From: Planctomycetota bacterium
GTDB lineage: Bacteria; Planctomycetota; UBA1135; GCA-002686595
DNA length: 14,545 bases
Assembly: GCA_027623615.1 (NCBI GenBank)
Contig: JAQBVH010000015.1
Location: 1 to 14,545 of the forward strand
Reading direction: 5' to 3'
Under the pieces are notes generated by a model. The model was not told where the DNA came from and made no database searches. It worked only from the letters and a program-made list of their open reading frames with translations. The translations under genes were made by a program, and so were the position numbers. This document shows positions 12,355-14,545 of this stretch, piece by piece; position 1 is the first letter of the stretch; the number at the start of each line of letters is the position of its first letter.

Positions 12355-14529
12355 ATGTCCGATTCGACCGCGTCCCTCGCCGCCTCCCTGAAGACCTCCC
12401 TCGCGGCGGGTCTGTGCGTCGGTCTGATCGCGGGGCTGTTCGACGGTCTGGTGCGCAGCCTGGGGATCGATCCGGGCCTGTTCCTGATCCTGGTCCAGGA
12501 GAAGTCGCTCGACTACGCCGTGACGAACGGGCTGCCCCAGAAGGGTGACCTGCTGGGGCTCCTGGGCTGCACCGCCGGGGCTGGCTTCTGGTACGCGCTG
12601 GCGAGCATTCCGCTGTCCCTGGCGCTCGGGCTCGTCGGGCACTTCGCGTTGAGGCGAGTGGGCGGCTTGCAACGCTGGGCGTTGCCCCTGTGGCTGGGAC
12701 TGTGGTTCTTCCTCGAGGCGTACTGGTGGACCCGCGCGGTCGTGTACTCCGGGTTGCCGGCGACGAGTCCGAGGCGGCTCATGGCCGCGGCGGGGATCCT
12801 CGTGGTGAGTGTCGGCGCCGGCTGGCTGGTGGCGCGGATGCTGGCCCGGATCCCCGAGCGCCTGACCCGGCGGCTGCCCCTCGTGGCCGCCGTCGTCGCC
12901 GTGATCGGTGCCGGCTACCTCTTCGCGGATCGCAAATCGAGCTCCGCCGGCTTTGGTCAAATCAACGAGCGCAACGAGGACAAGCCGAACGTCCTGATCT
13001 TCGTCGTCGATGCCCTGCGGCAGGACGTGCTCGGTTGCTACGGCAACCAGGAGGTCAAGACCCCGGTCATGGACGAGATCGCGCGCGAAGGGGTCGTCTT
13101 CGCGGACGCCTTCGCCCAGGCCCCCTTCACCTGGACCAGCTTCGGGTCGTTCCTGACCGGCAAGTACCCGCGCCGGCACGGGCTGGTGCTGATGGTCCCG
13201 GGCGCGCAGCTCCCGGAGAACCTGACCCTGCCGGAGTACCTGCACAGCCCGGGCAAGCACGGCTCCGAGATGGAGGGCGAGGACGTCGTCGGCGCGGCCT
13301 TCCTGACCGGGACCCTGAGCCACGGCTCCGGTCTCGCGCGCGGGTTCGACTACTACTTCGAGGCCATGGTCGGCCACGAGCTGGTGGACGTGGAGAGCCG
13401 CTGGAGCAAGTTCCGGTCGGGCCTGTTGCCCTGGCTCTACAAGAACAAGCTGCACCAGCGGGTCGACAACCAGCTCGTCGCCTCGACGGCGGTCGACTGG
13501 TTTCGCGACTTCGGCGATCGACGCTTCGTGTCGATGGTGCACTACTACTCGACGCACACGCCCTACGACCCGCCGGCCAAGTACCGCGAGATGTACTGCG
13601 ACCCGGAGTACGACGGCAAGTTCCCGGCCTTCTACGCGAAGCACCGCATCGCGATCGAGCAGGGCACCATCACGCCCAGCGCGGCGGACGTGGAGCAGAT
13701 CAAGAACCTGTACTACGCCGGGGTCACCCAGGCGGACGCCATGATCGGCGAGGTGCTGGACGAGCTCGAGCGACAGGGCGTGCTCGACGACACGATCGTG
13801 GTCGTGACCTCGGACCACGGCGAGTCCCTCGGCGAGCACGGGTTGGGGGAGCACAACTTCATGTACAACGACAACCTGCGCATCCCGCTCCTGATGCGCT
13901 ACCCGGCCAAGCTGCCCCAGGGCAAGGTCGTCGAGGGGATCGTCGACTCGATCGACATGGTCCCGACCCTGACGGATCTGATGGGGCTCAAGGACCTCGA
14001 GCACGCCGATGACCTGCCCGACGACGCCAGCAAGGCGAAGCGCATGCAGGTGATCGACGGGAAGAGCCTGGTGCCCCTGGCGCTCGGCGAGGTGGAGCGG
14101 GTGCGGCTGTTCTCCTTCGCCGAGAACGGACGCTACTGCTCCATCCAGGACGACAAGTGGAAGCTGATCATCGCGCGCAGGCAGCTCGATCCCGAGGTCT
14201 GGGCGCGGATGAAGATCACGCCCGCCGAGCCTCCTCCCGCAGCACACCTCGAGAAGCCACGCTTCTACGACATCGCGAGCGATCCGCTCGAGCTCGATGA
14301 CCTCTACTTCTCGGCCCTCGAGGAGCACGCGGATCGAGTGGAGGACTACTGGATGATGCTGCGGGACTGGGACAACAAGCTGCCCCATCGAGAGGTGGAG
14401 CTCTCGGCCCGGGACCTCGAGAACATGAAGCACGCCCTCGAGGCCCTCGGCTACGGGTCCGGAGTCGGTGACACCGGCGTGCTTTCGAACGGGTCGAAGG
14501 GTAAGGACCCCGAAGAGGGCGAGGAGTGA
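12355..14529 (+). CDS. Membrane sulfatase-fold (alkaline phosphatase superfamily) protein with Thr nucleophile
   Basis: The product is 724 residues from ATG 12355; a TTG nine codons earlier is less likely. No ribosome binding site is visible. About five hydrophobic segments (~15-34, 66-98, 107-130, 142-161, 174-191) precede a catalytic domain from ~210. Five helices would place that domain outside the cytoplasm, as in LtaS- or EptA-type transferases. Catalytic-domain motifs are 'PNVLIFVVDALRQDVLGCYG' with metal-binding Asp219, 'APFTWTSFGSFLTGKYPRRHG' (~256-276), 'HTPYDPP' (His401), and 'VVVTSDHGESLGEHGLGEH' with Asp487/His488. Counting back from the conserved TG (268-269), the site that is C-x-P-S-R in formylglycine sulfatases reads TWTSF, so Thr259 would be the nucleophile. 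That argues for phosphotransferase, phosphodiesterase or phosphoglycerol/phosphoethanolamine-transferase chemistry rather than sulfate-ester hydrolysis. A polar tail of ~25 residues ends the protein. By context it may decorate the glycan made by the operon. Confidence 0.88.
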   Translation: MSDSTASLAASLKTSLAAGLCVGLIAGLFDGLVRSLGIDPGLFLILVQEKSLDYAVTNGLPQKGDLLGLLGCTAGAGFWYALASIPLSLALGLVGHFALRRVGGLQRWALPLWLGLWFFLEAYWWTRAVVYSGLPATSPRRLMAAAGILVVSVGAGWLVARMLARIPERLTRRLPLVAAVVAVIGAGYLFADRKSSSAGFGQINERNEDKPNVLIFVVDALRQDVLGCYGNQEVKTPVMDEIAREGVVFADAFAQAPFTWTSFGSFLTGKYPRRHGLVLMVPGAQLPENLTLPEYLHSPGKHGSEMEGEDVVGAAFLTGTLSHGSGLARGFDYYFEAMVGHELVDVESRWSKFRSGLLPWLYKNKLHQRVDNQLVASTAVDWFRDFGDRRFVSMVHYYSTHTPYDPPAKYREMYCDPEYDGKFPAFYAKHRIAIEQGTITPSAADVEQIKNLYYAGVTQADAMIGEVLDELERQGVLDDTIVVVTSDHGESLGEHGLGEHNFMYNDNLRIPLLMRYPAKLPQGKVVEGIVDSIDMVPTLTDLMGLKDLEHADDLPDDASKAKRMQVIDGKSLVPLALGEVERVRLFSFAENGRYCSIQDDKWKLIIARRQLDPEVWARMKITPAEPPPAAHLEKPRFYDIASDPLELDDLYFSALEEHADRVEDYWMMLRDWDNKLPHREVELSARDLENMKHALEALGYGSGVGDTGVLSNGSKGKDPEEGEE

Positions 14530-14545
14530 ACGCGACGGCCGTGCG
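14526..14545 (+). CDS. Probable start of a further operon gene (partial)
   Basis: GTG at 14526-14528 overlaps the preceding TGA as GTGA, the same arrangement as at 10557. AGAGGG (14514-14519) lies 6 bases upstream. Only seven codons are visible (MNATAVR if GTG is read as Met), so no product can be named. Confidence 0.45.

Noticed and set aside
10386..12356. Antisense open frame of 656 codons opposite the third GT4 gene and the unassigned gene.
   Set aside because: Same shadow pattern; the sense-strand genes have overlaps and ribosome binding sites, while this frame has none.
11767..14433. Antisense open frame of 888 codons opposite the unassigned and sulfatase-fold genes.
   Set aside because: The composition is His/Val/Arg/Leu-rich, as typical of the antisense frame of GC-rich genes. 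It shows no motifs and crosses two well-supported genes on the other strand.

Overview
The window is GC-rich, densely coding bacterial DNA with many GTG starts and one likely TTG start. No rRNA, tRNA, CRISPR array, insertion sequence or phage gene was seen. The best taxonomic hint is the FG-GAP protein at 1163-2797. Its C-terminal domain ends in an aromatic 'FQFWYRDP' stretch followed by 'SDG...TFCP', which I associate from memory with secreted proteins of marine Planctomycetota. The DUF5658-like protein with its arginine-rich leader also fits that group. This placement is an inference, not a database result.

Layout. (1) Positions 1-190 hold the 3' end of a gene that looks like truD (tRNA pseudouridine synthase D). 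A 72-bp unit covering its last codons and stop is duplicated in tandem just downstream. (2) Positions 557-1015 encode a small DUF5658-type membrane protein. (3) Positions 1163-2797 encode an exported FG-GAP beta-propeller protein. (4) Three genes lie on the minus strand, read right to left: a GT9 heptosyltransferase-like enzyme (5935-4895), a membrane-anchored SGNH hydrolase (4793-3558), and a SAM methyltransferase (3571-2819) that overlaps the SGNH gene by 14 bp. A perfect 14-bp hairpin separates the GT9 gene from the SGNH gene. (5) Divergently, on the plus strand, come an NAD-dependent sugar-nucleotide epimerase (6065-7081) and, after a 145-bp gap, a compact operon. The operon holds three GT4 glycosyltransferases, an unassigned possibly toroid-like protein, and a five-helix membrane protein of the alkaline phosphatase/sulfatase superfamily. 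The start codon of another gene probably overlaps its last stop at 14526. Most junctions in this operon are short overlaps with visible Shine-Dalgarno sequences.

Taken together, 2819-14545 reads as one surface-glycan locus. The epimerase would make an activated sugar. GT9 and the three GT4 enzymes would build an oligosaccharide or polysaccharide. The methyltransferase, SGNH protein and membrane phospho/sulfo-transferase-like protein are candidates to decorate it. No flippase, polymerase, initiating transferase or ABC exporter is present, so the route of export cannot be read here. The most distinctive points are the sulfatase-fold protein with Thr instead of the formylglycine Cys, the unassigned protein at 10557-12317, the duplicated truD 3' end and the perfect hairpin.
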